NCBI GenBank assembly: GCA_023391835.1
Contig: JAEWAE010000053.1
Location: 1 to 26,175 of the forward strand
Source: Bacillota bacterium
GTDB lineage: Bacteria > Bacillota > Clostridia > Oscillospirales > Ethanoligenentaceae
DNA length: 26,175 bases
Direction: 5' to 3'
A program made the translations under genes and the position numbers. Positions 8,077 through 15,404 of the stretch are shown in pieces. The notes under the pieces were generated by a model. That model ran no database searches, was not told where the DNA came from, and saw only the letters and a program-made list of their open reading frames with translations. The stretch's first letter is position 1; every line of letters starts with the position of its first letter.

Positions 8077-8499
8077 TTACTGCCGGAAAAACATGAGTCC
8101 CTCGAGTCGGTAAAGCGTCCCATTCACGCCCTTGCCGGCGGCGGAAACGTCGATGGCATACAGCCCGCCGGCTGTGTTTTCGCCGTCGTGCCGGATGACG
8201 ACCGTGGCTGTCACCCCATTGTCCAAATCCACCTGCCGCCGGTAGCTCTGCCCGTCGGCGTCCGGTTGCCCGCCGAGGGTGGCGCTCAGGCTGAAAGGCG
8301 TCGCGCCGCTTTTAAACTCTTCCACATACGAGACCGCAGCCGTCACAGCCGTGTCGGTCATCCGGGCCCGCTTTTCCTCCTGGGCCGCCCGCACGAAAAG
8401 CTGCAGCACCGGCACGGCGAATATTTCCAGGATGGCGACGGAAAGAATGATTTCCAGCACGCCGAAGGTGCGGCCGTAACGGGGGGCATGAGTTGACAT
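8077..8499 (-). CDS. type IV prepilin-like protein with an atypical processing site
   Basis: A 140-residue protein with a 12-residue polar leader ending RTFG, followed by VLEIILSVAILEIFAVPVLQ, a classical pilin-type hydrophobic helix. If the Glu of VLEII is position 5 of the mature pilin, the residue before the cleavage site is Thr (RT|FGVLE) rather than the almost invariant Gly. If cleavage follows the Gly, the Glu falls at position 3. The C-terminal domain (about 45-140) looks like a small minor-pilin globular domain. ATG 8499 has only a modest purine-rich site. The gene is 30 bp after the DUF4860 gene and 21 bp before the next prepilin-like gene. It could be a minor pilin (PilV/GspI-like) or a non-processed membrane protein. 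Confidence 0.72.
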   Translation of the reverse strand: MSTHAPRYGRTFGVLEIILSVAILEIFAVPVLQLFVRAAQEEKRARMTDTAVTAAVSYVEEFKSGATPFSLSATLGGQPDADGQSYRRQVDLDNGVTATVVIRHDGENTAGGLYAIDVSAAGKGVNGTLYRLEGLMFFRQ

Positions 8500-8529
8500 G
8501 GGTGGTTCCGCCTTTCCGGGAGGAATGGT

Positions 8530-9012
8530 TCATCCGACGAGCGCCAGGGTCAGAGCCGGACGGCCGCCGTCGATGCGGATCTCAAGCCGGCTGCCTGCGC
8601 GGGTGAAATCCACGCGGCCGGGCTGGCTGATGGCTTGGCCGGAGGCGGGCTCAAAACTCGTGCCGTGGGGCACGAGCACTTCCCGCAGCGTGCTGCCGGT
8701 GCTGTAGATCCAGTCCTCATACTCGCCGGAGTCATGCTGTTCGGAGCCATGCTCTTCAGAGCCGCTGGATTCCCTGATGACCAGCGCCGAGCCGCCCCAT
8801 GGAGCCGTCACCACTTCCACACAGCCGCTTTCGCTTTCCCGCACGCGGGTGGCGATGAAACTCAGCCCCGTGCGGACGTTCTGCTGACGCAAGCCCTGCT
8901 GCCGGATGGAGCGGTAGGCGCCGCCGGTCGAAACCACCAGCAGCAGCGTCAGCGCCGTGAAAACGATCAGCAGCAGCAGCGCCGCCAGCGTATCGATGCG
9001 GGCCGGTTTCAT
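8530..9012 (-). CDS. DUF4860-family pilus-operon protein
   Basis: A 160-residue protein beginning MKPARIDTLAALLLLIVFTALTLLLVV, a short basic N-terminus and a single membrane helix, followed by an external domain of about 125 residues. The RIDTLAALLLLIVF start and the TGLSFIATRVRESE segment match the DUF4860 family found beside GspF/PilT-type genes in Clostridia. The helix is pilin-like in length but lacks the Gly-Phe junction and Glu5, so it is probably not a processed prepilin. A Glu/Ser/His-rich stretch (about residues 83-95) forms a polar loop. A strong GGAAGGAGG site precedes the ATG by 7 bp. It is the fourth gene of the operon. Confidence 0.8.
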   Translation of the reverse strand: MKPARIDTLAALLLLIVFTALTLLLVVSTGGAYRSIRQQGLRQQNVRTGLSFIATRVRESESGCVEVVTAPWGGSALVIRESSGSEEHGSEQHDSGEYEDWIYSTGSTLREVLVPHGTSFEPASGQAISQPGRVDFTRAGSRLEIRIDGGRPALTLALVG

Positions 9013-9054
9013 GGCAGGGCCTCCTTCCCGCGCGGTCGGGCGGTTCCGTTCGTC

Positions 9055-9378
9055 TTATTCCTTACGAAATACAAAAATATCGGGCGGCAGATTGGTGGCA
9101 AATACCCGGTAGCGGTAGACATAATGCCGGGTATCGAGCACCAGCCCGTAATTCTGCTCCAGATATTTCAGGTCGGAAGGGTAGCTTCCCTCCAATGCGT
9201 AGCACTCGACGGCGGCTGCCTCCACCGACCGGCGGACGGCTTCGGTCTGTCGCGTTTCCACTGTGCGGTCAAACTGCGCCAGCATGACGGCCGCTGCGGC
9301 GATGAGGGCCGTTACGGCCAGCATTCCGGCAATACGCCGGGCCCGCCGTCTCCGACGGGCGCGGGATAATGCTTTCAT
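9055..9378 (-). CDS. small single-span membrane protein of the pilus operon
   Basis: A 107-residue protein with an extremely basic N-terminus (ten Arg or Lys within the first 16 residues), one hydrophobic helix (about 17-36) and a soluble part with ALEGSYPSDLKYLEQNYGL (about 61-79). That segment is reminiscent of the Y-P-x-x-L-x-x-L region of GspG-type pseudopilins, but there is no prepilin cleavage motif. I do not recognise a named family. The ATG at 9378 is chosen because AAAGGAG lies 8 bp upstream; an in-frame GTG at 9385-9387 directly abuts that site. It sits 34 bp after gspF and 42 bp before the DUF4860 gene, so a pilus-related function is inferred from position. Confidence 0.7.
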   Translation of the reverse strand: MKALSRARRRRRARRIAGMLAVTALIAAAAVMLAQFDRTVETRQTEAVRRSVEAAAVECYALEGSYPSDLKYLEQNYGLVLDTRHYVYRYRVFATNLPPDIFVFRKE

Positions 9379-9412
9379 GGGCCGCACTCCTTTCCGCTTG
9401 ACGCGCCGCCCG

Positions 9413-10477
9413 TCAGCCGATGGACTGCATGATGTGGATGATAGGCATCATCACCGTAAACAGGATCACCCCCGCCACGCAGGAAAGCGCGATGACCAGC
9501 GCCGGCTCGACCCGTGCCGTCATGGCGCTCACCGATCGGTCAAAATCCTGTGCATAATAGTCGGCCATCTTTTCCATCGTCTCTTCCAGATTGCCGGTGC
9601 GGTAGGCTGTGGCAAACAGGCGCACGAAAGGCTCCGGGAACACGTCGGCTTTGCCCACCGCGGCGGGGATATCCCCACGCTCCGTTTGGTCACCCAGCCG
9701 CTCCAGCCGGGCTTTGACGGCCGGGTTGCCGGCAATCTGTGCCGACAGCCGCACCGATTCGGCAAAGCCGTGGCCGCAGCCCAGCGCCATGCGCATGGTG
9801 GAACAGAAACGCGCCGTGGCAAGCGACCGGGTCGCGGCGCCAAAAAACCGGCTGTCGAGCAAAAAACGTCCCGTCAGTTCCTGGCCTTTTCGGCTTTTGA
9901 GAAAGAACCGCCCCGCCAGGACAACCGCCGCCAGCGCGCCCAGCAGCGGCAGCCAGCGGCTGCGCAGGAACTGGCCGAACATCAGCAGCCCCTGGGCCGC
10001 CGCGGGCATCCGCCCGCCGGCCCCCGCCAGGATGCTTGCAAACTGGGGCAGCATCTCGATGATGAGGAACAGAATGACCGCCAGCATCATCCCGCACAGG
10101 ATGAGCGGGTAGGAAAAGGCGCTGCGCAGCTCATGCCGGATGACGGACGCCGACTCAAAATAATCGGCCAGCTCTTCCAGCGCCCGGTCGAGATTGCCGG
10201 TCGTTTCCCCCAAAGCCACCACCGCCGCCAGATATTCCGAAAAAAGGCCGCTGCGGCGCAGCGCGCCGGCAAAGGTCTCGCCCGACTCCACCAAGGCAAA
10301 AACCGGGCTGAGGATGTCGGATTGGCCTCCGTCGGGCGTTGTCTGCCGCAAAAAAGCCCCCGCCTGCCCGAGCGGTACGCCCGCTCGCACCACAAAGGCC
10401 AGTTGTCGGCAGAAAAAGGCCTGATCCTCCCACGGCAGCTGCCGCACGCGCTTAGGACGGGTTTTACGCGGTTTCAT
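9413..10477 (-). CDS. type II secretion F / PilC family inner-membrane platform protein
   Basis: A 354-residue polytopic platform protein with the two internally repeated T2SSF domains expected. The repeats are visible as GETTGNLDRALEELADYF (90-107) and YRTGNLEETMEKMADYY (292-308). Hydrophobic segments lie at about 121-143, 174-192 and 324-349. In pilus and type II secretion systems this protein sits in the membrane beneath the pseudopilus and binds the cytoplasmic ATPase, here presumably the PilT encoded downstream. The N-terminus is strongly basic (first 12 residues). ATG 10477 follows GAAGGAGA by about 6 bp. It is the second gene of the operon, 27 bp after the transglutaminase-like gene. 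Confidence 0.93.
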   Translation of the reverse strand: MKPRKTRPKRVRQLPWEDQAFFCRQLAFVVRAGVPLGQAGAFLRQTTPDGGQSDILSPVFALVESGETFAGALRRSGLFSEYLAAVVALGETTGNLDRALEELADYFESASVIRHELRSAFSYPLILCGMMLAVILFLIIEMLPQFASILAGAGGRMPAAAQGLLMFGQFLRSRWLPLLGALAAVVLAGRFFLKSRKGQELTGRFLLDSRFFGAATRSLATARFCSTMRMALGCGHGFAESVRLSAQIAGNPAVKARLERLGDQTERGDIPAAVGKADVFPEPFVRLFATAYRTGNLEETMEKMADYYAQDFDRSVSAMTARVEPALVIALSCVAGVILFTVMMPIIHIMQSIG

Positions 10478-10504
10478 CGGCGTCTCCTTCTCTGCGGGTC
10501 CTGG

Positions 10505-11788
10505 TCAGTAGGTGTACTGTTTGACATAGTTGGCCCCGTTGCCGATATACTTTTCAATATCCGACGGCGAGGTGGCGCTGGAAACAAAGGTTACGTCCAC
10601 CCGGCTCCAGTCGGTGGTGTTGAGCGTGACCGCCATCACTTTGATCCAGCCCTGACCGGGCAGATAGACTTCGTTCCAGGCGTGATAAGTCTGGCCGTTA
10701 TTCACATAGCCGGTGACGAGTTTGGTGGGGTAGCCCAGCGAGCGAAGCATGGCGGCGCTCACGGCGGCGTAATCAAAACAGATTCCCTGGCCGCTCGAAA
10801 GCACGGCGTCCACATCCGGCACATAGCCGCTGCGCACCGAGGCGGCCTTGGACTGGTCGTACTGGATATGCTGGGCCACATAGGAAAGCACGGCCGAGAT
10901 GCGTGCGTAATTGTTGCTTTTGCCCGAGGCCAATTGCCGGGCCAGACCGGCGGCCCGGCCCGAGGCGGTGTAATTGACCATCTGGTTTGGCACCAGAAAC
11001 GGCACCGTGGAAGAACGCAGCGACACATTGGCGTCAGTCGACAGGATCTGGGCGTAGGAATTGCCCGAAATATTCCGATAGACGCCGATAGTGTAGGTGC
11101 CGCTGCCCATCTGCAGGGGATAGCTCTCGCTGCCGCCGTCGGTGCGCAGGTCGTAATTGTATTTCTGACCCCCATTGGCAATGATGACTTTCAGCTGGCT
11201 GCCCGAGGGGGATTTGACATGGATTTTGACAAACCCGTAGGAGGTGTAGGAAAGATCGATGACCGCGCTGTCATTCTGGGCCACGGTGGTGCCGTCCATA
11301 TTGGGTACGCTCAGCGGCGACGGCACGCTGCCGCCGGACGGCCATTCGGAAGAAGGCGGCGTCTGTGTATCGGCCGCCGCCGCTGCGTCCGTAGCCGCCG
11401 CGGCGGAAGAATTGTGTGCCCGGCTTGAAGCCGCGTGACTCGATGCCGCTGCGGCCGACTGAGCCGCCGCCTGCGAAGCGGCCTGTGCGGCGGCGGCCTG
11501 CGCAGCCGACTCGGCCGCAGCGGAGGATGCCGCCGCGGCGGATGAAGCGGCAAACTGCGACGCCTCTTCTTCCATTTCGGAGCGGGCCTCCTGCTCGGCC
11601 CAGGAGGCAAATTTGGCCGCCTGACTCGCCCGCGCGGAGCCGCTGCCGAGCACGCCGGATTCCGGCGGCGCCAGCAGCGAGCAGGAGACAGCCATTGAAA
11701 CGGACAGTGCGACCCCGCCCAGGCGGAGTATCTTTACCCCGGCCAGCCGGCGGCCAACGGCTAATATGCGGCTTTTTATGGGCATCAT
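10505..11788 (-). CDS. secreted transglutaminase-like protein with Ala/Ser-rich linker
   Basis: A 427-residue exported protein. An N-terminal hydrophobic segment (about 20-36) ends AVSC, a plausible lipobox with C36 as the lipidated residue. Residues ~78-140 are a low-complexity Ala/Ser-rich linker, suited to reaching through the wall. Residues ~165-265 form a beta-rich domain. The C-terminal part is a transglutaminase-like fold with the catalytic triad in order: C337 (GQGICFDYAA), H369 (YHAWNEVY) and D398 (SRVDVTF). Such domains act as transglutaminases, proteases or peptide-cleaving enzymes. The substrate is unknown, but its place as first gene of the pilus operon suggests action on pilus or wall proteins. 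Two adjacent ATG codons (11788 and 11785) follow AAAAGGA by about 10 bp. No strong promoter is evident upstream. Confidence 0.85.
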   Translation of the reverse strand: MMPIKSRILAVGRRLAGVKILRLGGVALSVSMAVSCSLLAPPESGVLGSGSARASQAAKFASWAEQEARSEMEEEASQFAASSAAAASSAAAESAAQAAAAQAASQAAAQSAAAASSHAASSRAHNSSAAAATDAAAAADTQTPPSSEWPSGGSVPSPLSVPNMDGTTVAQNDSAVIDLSYTSYGFVKIHVKSPSGSQLKVIIANGGQKYNYDLRTDGGSESYPLQMGSGTYTIGVYRNISGNSYAQILSTDANVSLRSSTVPFLVPNQMVNYTASGRAAGLARQLASGKSNNYARISAVLSYVAQHIQYDQSKAASVRSGYVPDVDAVLSSGQGICFDYAAVSAAMLRSLGYPTKLVTGYVNNGQTYHAWNEVYLPGQGWIKVMAVTLNTTDWSRVDVTFVSSATSPSDIEKYIGNGANYVKQYTY

Positions 11789-11987
11789 AATGGAACGGTC
11801 CTTTTCATTATTTCTGACAAGGCGTCCGGCATTTTATCTAACAACTGTCTTTATTGTGTATATCGGCGTCCCCCAGCCGAAAATAACCCATGCGCACATA
11901 ATTTTTTCGCGGAATCGACACAAAAACACGGTAAAGGCATCCGACCGCATAATATCTGCCAAAAATATTGTGAAATTTATAGCTAAC

Positions 11988-12017
11988 TTGACAATGAACG
12001 CTATCAAATAGTACAAT
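11988..12017 (+). promoter_or_regulatory. sigma-A-type promoter for the GltD-like gene
   Basis: A perfect -35 TTGACA (11988-11993), an 18-bp spacer and a -10 TACAAT (12012-12017, one mismatch) lie in a 290-bp AT-rich divergent intergenic region (11789-12082). Transcription would start near 12024, about 60 nt before the coding start. The rest of this intergenic region holds no gene I can support; any promoter for the divergent pilus operon is not obvious. Confidence 0.78.
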
Positions 12018-12082
12018 GTACCCATCAAAAACCCGGAGCGGGGTCCACCGCCGCACGGATTACGGGAAGGATGTTAAGCGCC

Positions 12083-13372
12083 ATGGCACAGAATCTGGCC
12101 GCCGAAGCGCAGCGGTGTCTGCAATGCGCCAACCCGCGTTGCGCCCGCAGCTGCCCCGTCCATACCTCCGTCAAAGAAATGATCGGCATGTTCCGCAAGG
12201 GGGAGCTTGAGCCGGCCGGTCGCATGCTCTTCGACAACAATCCGCTGTCGCTGATCTGCTCGCTGGTATGCCCCCACGAGCGGCAGTGCGAGGGGGGCTG
12301 CGTGCTGGGCATCAAAGGCCGTCCGGTCGCCATCGGCTCCATCGAGCATTACATTTCGGAGCTTTTCATTGATTTGCCCACAAAACGGCCGGAAAAGATC
12401 CCCGGGCGCAAGGTGGCCATCATCGGCTCGGGCCCGGCGGGGCTGACCATCGCCATCATCCTGGCCAGCCGTGGCTACGACATCACGATTTTCGAGGCCC
12501 ACGACCGCATCGGCGGCGTGCTGATGTACGGCATTCCCGAGTTCCGCCTGCCCAAATCACAGCTGGTCAAGCTCAAGCGCAAAATCCGCGACATGGGCAT
12601 CCGCATCCGTCCCAACACGATGATCGGGCAGGTTTTGACGGTGGATGATCTTTTCCGCGACGGTTACAAGGCCGTCTTTATCGGCACGGGCGTATGGAAA
12701 CCCCGCAGCCTGGGTATTCCGGGGGAAAGTCTGGGCAACGTCCATTATGCCATCGACTATCTGAAAAACCCGGAAGTGTATGCGTTAGGCGAACGGGTGT
12801 GCGTCATCGGCGCCGGCAACGTCGCTATGGATGCGGCGCGTACGGCCGTGCGAGAAGGCGCACAGTTGGTGACGGTGCTGTATCGCGGCACCGAGGCGAG
12901 TATGTCCGCTGAGCCGGATGAGATCGAAATGGCCCGCATCGACGGGGTGCAGTTCGAGTTTTACAAAAGCCCGGTGCGTTTCACCGACGAAGGCGTCGTC
13001 TGCGAAGAGACTCGGCTCGAGACGGACGGCGACGGCAAGACCCGCCTGCAGCCCGTACCGGGGACGGAAAAACTGTATCCGGCCGATTCGGTCATCATCG
13101 CGGTCAGCCAGGGTCCGCGGGATATCATCGTTTCCACCACCCGGGGCATCGCCATCGGCAACCGCGGGCTGGTCACCACCGACGAGGAGGGGCGCACCAC
13201 CCGGCAGGGCGTGTTTGCCTCCGGCGACGTGGTCACAGGCGCCAAGACGGTCGTGGAGGCCGTCCGCGTTTCCAAGAAGGTGGCCGACGCCATGGACGAG
13301 TACGTGCGGGCCCGGCTGGCGGAGGAAAAGTCGGCTCCGCAGCCGGCCGGGTCGGATTCCGACGCGGAATAA
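12083..13372 (+). CDS. GltD-like FAD/NAD(P) oxidoreductase with iron-sulfur motifs
   Basis: A 429-residue flavoprotein of the glutamate synthase small-subunit / NfnB / sulfide dehydrogenase alpha type. The N-terminal domain carries two four-cysteine sets, C12-C15-C20-C24 and C59-C63-C69-C73, expected to bind [4Fe-4S] clusters. The first dinucleotide motif GSGPAG is at 115-120 (FAD), the second GAGNVA at 243-248 (NAD(P)H), and the C-terminal VFASGDVVTGAKTVVEAV is the second FAD-contact motif. It passes electrons between NAD(P)H and a partner. No glutamate synthase large subunit or ferredoxin-NADP reductase partner is encoded nearby, so the acceptor is unknown. The ATG at 12083 (MAQN) is preferred over 12071 because GGGAAGG directly abuts the latter. 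A clean promoter lies at 11988-12017. Confidence 0.88.
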   Translation: MAQNLAAEAQRCLQCANPRCARSCPVHTSVKEMIGMFRKGELEPAGRMLFDNNPLSLICSLVCPHERQCEGGCVLGIKGRPVAIGSIEHYISELFIDLPTKRPEKIPGRKVAIIGSGPAGLTIAIILASRGYDITIFEAHDRIGGVLMYGIPEFRLPKSQLVKLKRKIRDMGIRIRPNTMIGQVLTVDDLFRDGYKAVFIGTGVWKPRSLGIPGESLGNVHYAIDYLKNPEVYALGERVCVIGAGNVAMDAARTAVREGAQLVTVLYRGTEASMSAEPDEIEMARIDGVQFEFYKSPVRFTDEGVVCEETRLETDGDGKTRLQPVPGTEKLYPADSVIIAVSQGPRDIIVSTTRGIAIGNRGLVTTDEEGRTTRQGVFASGDVVTGAKTVVEAVRVSKKVADAMDEYVRARLAEEKSAPQPAGSDSDAE

Positions 13373-13501
13373 CCCCGGCTTGATAATTGCACAATATCAC
13401 TTGAGAGACGGTCCTGTCGGGAAATCTGCGGTGCTCCATCAAAATGTGCAAAAACGCAATTCCGGCGTCCGGTGAGTCTTTTGAATGTCGGTTTTTTCAA
13501 T

Positions 13502-13525
13502 TTTTAAAATATGTTTTAAAATATG
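13502..13525 (+). repeat. perfect tandem 12-bp repeat overlapping -10 elements
   Basis: TTTTAAAATATG occurs twice in direct succession (13502-13513 and 13514-13525). Each copy contributes a TAAAAT that can act as a -10 box: TTGAAT (13481-13486) with an 18-bp spacer to TAAAAT 13505-13510, and TTTTCA (13494-13499) with a 17-bp spacer to TAAAAT 13517-13522. Two alternative promoters 12 bp apart are therefore possible upstream of the LysM-CAP gene. Confidence 0.6.
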
Positions 13526-13628
13526 GGTGAGATGAGACCGGGCCTTTGGCGCTTGGAAAAAGACAGATGGCAATCCGACCGGAAAATACCGGTCTATCCG
13601 CCGCGCGCCGCGCGCATACTAATGCCGA

Positions 13629-13645
13629 CCGTGAATATTTCACGG
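13629..13645. promoter_or_regulatory. 7-bp inverted repeat, possible operator or RNA hairpin
   Basis: CCGTGAA (13629-13635) and TTCACGG (13639-13645) form a perfect inverted repeat with a 3-bp centre. It lies about 28 bp upstream of the ribosome binding site of the LysM-CAP gene, within its likely 5' UTR. It could be a protein-binding site or a small RNA hairpin; no regulator can be named. Confidence 0.35.
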
Positions 13646-13688
13646 CGCGACGGCACCGCGGATAAGCGGCGGAAAGGAATGCGCAGAC

Positions 13689-14297
13689 ATGAGGCTTAAA
13701 AAAGTCATAACGGCTGCGGTAGTATCCCTGATGCTTTCCGCATCCGTGCTGGCGGCTTCCACGACCTATACCGTCAAGTCGGGCGACACGGCGTGGAAAA
13801 TCGCCCGCAACCATTCCATCACGCTCAGCGAGCTTCAGCAGGCCAACCCCGGGATCGCCAATATTTCCAATCTTCGCGTCGGTCAGAAGCTGACCATCCC
13901 GGACAGCATGAGTTCCTATGAAAACCAGGTGGTGACGATCACAAACCAGCAGCGCGCCAAATACGGCCTGCCGGCTCTCAAGCGCGGCTCCACCACCTCC
14001 TATGTGGCCCAGCTCAAGGCCCGGGATATGGCGGCCAAGGGGTACTTTTCCCATCAATCCCCGACCTATGGGTCGCCTTTTACCATGATGCAGACGTTCG
14101 GCCTGCGTTTTTCGTCCGCCGGTGAAAACATCGCCTACGGGCAGCAGACCCCTCAGGCCGTCGTGAATGCGTGGATGAATTCAGCCGGGCACCGGGCCAA
14201 TATTCTAAGCCGTACCTACACTTATATCGGCGTGGGCGCGGCCAAAAACAAAAGCGGCGTTATTTACTGGTCGCAGGAATTCGTCAAACCCCTGTGA
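13689..14297 (+). CDS. secreted LysM and CAP (SCP-like) domain protein
   Basis: A 202-residue exported protein. A signal peptide (residues 1-23, basic start, hydrophobic core, VLAA end) is followed by one LysM peptidoglycan-binding domain (about 26-71, starting YTVKSGDTAWKIA) and a CAP domain (about 77-199). The CAP cavity residues are visible: H122 in YFSHQSP, E146 in GENIAYG and H168 in NSAGHRANIL. This is the architecture of YkwD-like wall-associated proteins of spore formers; their molecular activity is not firmly established. ATG 13689 follows AAAGGA by 10 bp. It has a long 5' UTR with repeats and an inverted repeat, and ends in a bidirectional terminator at 14320-14363, so it is probably transcribed alone. 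Confidence 0.92.
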   Translation: MRLKKVITAAVVSLMLSASVLAASTTYTVKSGDTAWKIARNHSITLSELQQANPGIANISNLRVGQKLTIPDSMSSYENQVVTITNQQRAKYGLPALKRGSTTSYVAQLKARDMAAKGYFSHQSPTYGSPFTMMQTFGLRFSSAGENIAYGQQTPQAVVNAWMNSAGHRANILSRTYTYIGVGAAKNKSGVIYWSQEFVKPL

Positions 14298-14319
14298 ATC
14301 CGGCACCGCGGCGGCAAAA

Positions 14320-14363
14320 AGCCGGGGCAGCCAGCCCTTTTGGGGCGGCGGCTCCGGCTTTTA
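14320..14363. terminator. bidirectional intrinsic terminator
   Basis: AGCCGGGG (14320-14327) pairs with CTCCGGCT (14352-14359), one G-T pair. TTTTAT follows on the plus strand and, reading the other way, TTTTTGCC follows on the minus strand. It separates the convergent LysM-CAP and sugar-isomerase-like genes and can serve both. Confidence 0.8.
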
Positions 14364-14404
14364 TATATAATTTAATAAATAATCTGAAAGAAACGGCGGG
14401 CCGG

Positions 14405-15247
14405 CTAGGCCTTCGCCGCATCGCACAGCCGTTTCATAAAGGCGAAATCCTCCGGCCCGCGCTCCGGCCGGGCCTCTTCCCGCAGAATGCTGAAACGCTG
14501 GGGCAGCTTTTGCAGCCGCTCCATGAGAAACGGATAATCCACAACCGACTCGGTGAAACCGGAGGCCGCGATGTGGCCCGGCTCCGCAAGCACGGCACCC
14601 TTCAGATGCACCGCCGCGATGACGGGGCCGAACGCCTCGAAAGAGCGCTCCCACAGGTCGTCCTGCTGCGGCAACGCCTCGGCCGACAGCAGGTTCACCG
14701 GGTCGAATATGATTTTCAGCCGGGGGGAGGCCATCGTCCGCAGCACCTCGGCGGCAAGCTCGGGCGTGTTGACCGTGTGCACCCACACCGGCTCGATGGC
14801 GATATCCACGCCGAGCTCTTCGGCCCGGGTGAGCAGCGTTTCCAGCGAATGATAGAGCGTGCGCAGAGCTTCCTGCCGGGTGACGGTGGGCTGGGTGGAC
14901 GAACGGGTGGTTTCCGTGCCGACGCAGTCGGCGCCCAGTTCCTTTGCCACGGCGATATTCTGCAGGAAATCCTGAATTCCCGCCTCGCGCTTTTGGTCAT
15001 CGATGACGAGGGCCGGGTCGATATACGACCCGATCACCGCCGGATGCAAGCGGTTGCGGCGCAGTGCGCTGTGGATGCGCGCAATGGCCGCGTCATCGGC
15101 ATCCGCCATCGTCTCAATACCCGCAACGGCCTTTTTCAGTGCGAGCTGGACGGCCTGCCAGCCGTCGGCGGCAATGTCGCCCAAAAGTTTTTCCGGCGTC
15201 TGTCTGCCGTAATCGTGGGCCCGTACGCCGATAAATTGGATCGCCAT
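14405..15247 (-). CDS. sugar phosphate isomerase/epimerase-like TIM-barrel protein
   Basis: A 280-residue protein of the xylose isomerase-like TIM-barrel superfamily (COG1082). Candidate metal ligands sit at strand ends: E112 in CVGTETT, E152 in IAIEPVW, D182 in IIFDPVNLL, H214 in AAVHLKG, and a C-terminal ILREEA acidic motif. Members include sugar isomerases, epimerases, inosose dehydratase-like and endonuclease IV-like enzymes; the substrate here is unknown. ATG 15247 follows AAGGGA by about 9 bp. The gene has its own sigma-A-type promoter (15331-15359) and a 7-bp GC-rich hairpin (GCCGGCG/CGCCGGC, 15291-15308) in its ~75-nt 5' UTR, and ends at the bidirectional terminator. It appears to be a single-gene unit. 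Confidence 0.85.
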   Translation of the reverse strand: MAIQFIGVRAHDYGRQTPEKLLGDIAADGWQAVQLALKKAVAGIETMADADDAAIARIHSALRRNRLHPAVIGSYIDPALVIDDQKREAGIQDFLQNIAVAKELGADCVGTETTRSSTQPTVTRQEALRTLYHSLETLLTRAEELGVDIAIEPVWVHTVNTPELAAEVLRTMASPRLKIIFDPVNLLSAEALPQQDDLWERSFEAFGPVIAAVHLKGAVLAEPGHIAASGFTESVVDYPFLMERLQKLPQRFSILREEARPERGPEDFAFMKRLCDAAKA

Positions 15248-15330
15248 GATTCGTCATCCCTTCGCAGTGGCTGTAACAGCCGATATGTCAGCCGGCGCAG
15301 ACGCCGGCAGGATATGCGGTATTCCTATAA

Positions 15331-15359
15331 AGAATATCCGTCCCGCCGCGGTTTGTCAA
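15331..15359 (-). promoter_or_regulatory. sigma-A-type promoter for the isomerase-like gene
   Basis: On the minus strand a perfect -35 TTGACA (15354-15359), a 17-bp spacer and -10 TATTCT (15331-15336, two mismatches). Transcription would start near 15324. The promoter lies just downstream of the DUF1062 gene and its 18-bp hairpin. Confidence 0.72.
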
Positions 15360-15404
15360 TACGGGATCGGTTTATCCGGCATCCCCGGAGCATGCCGCCG
15401 GACG

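Larger units (their letters stand above)
13373..13688 (+). promoter_or_regulatory. 316-bp non-coding upstream region of the LysM-CAP gene
   Basis: This stretch holds no open frame I can support. It contains an AT-rich promoter region with a perfect tandem 12-bp repeat (13502-13525), a 6-bp hairpin GACCGG/CCGGTC (13577-13594), an alternating GC run (about 13600-13616) and a 7-bp inverted repeat (13629-13645). With transcription starting near 13530, the 5' UTR would be about 160 nt, long enough for regulation. I looked for the conserved parts of c-di-AMP (ydaO) and c-di-GMP riboswitches, which often precede cell-wall genes, and did not find them. Confidence 0.5.

Noticed and set aside
9263..11428. 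721-codon open frame on the plus strand opposite the pilus operon
   Set aside because: It is rich in Arg, Gly, His and Gln, matches no family, and is antisense to well-supported genes (GspF, transglutaminase-like). Long antisense frames are common in GC-rich DNA.
13373..13688. Possible c-di-AMP or c-di-GMP riboswitch upstream of the LysM-CAP gene
   Set aside because: The gene type made this likely, but I could not find the conserved cores of either class in the region.
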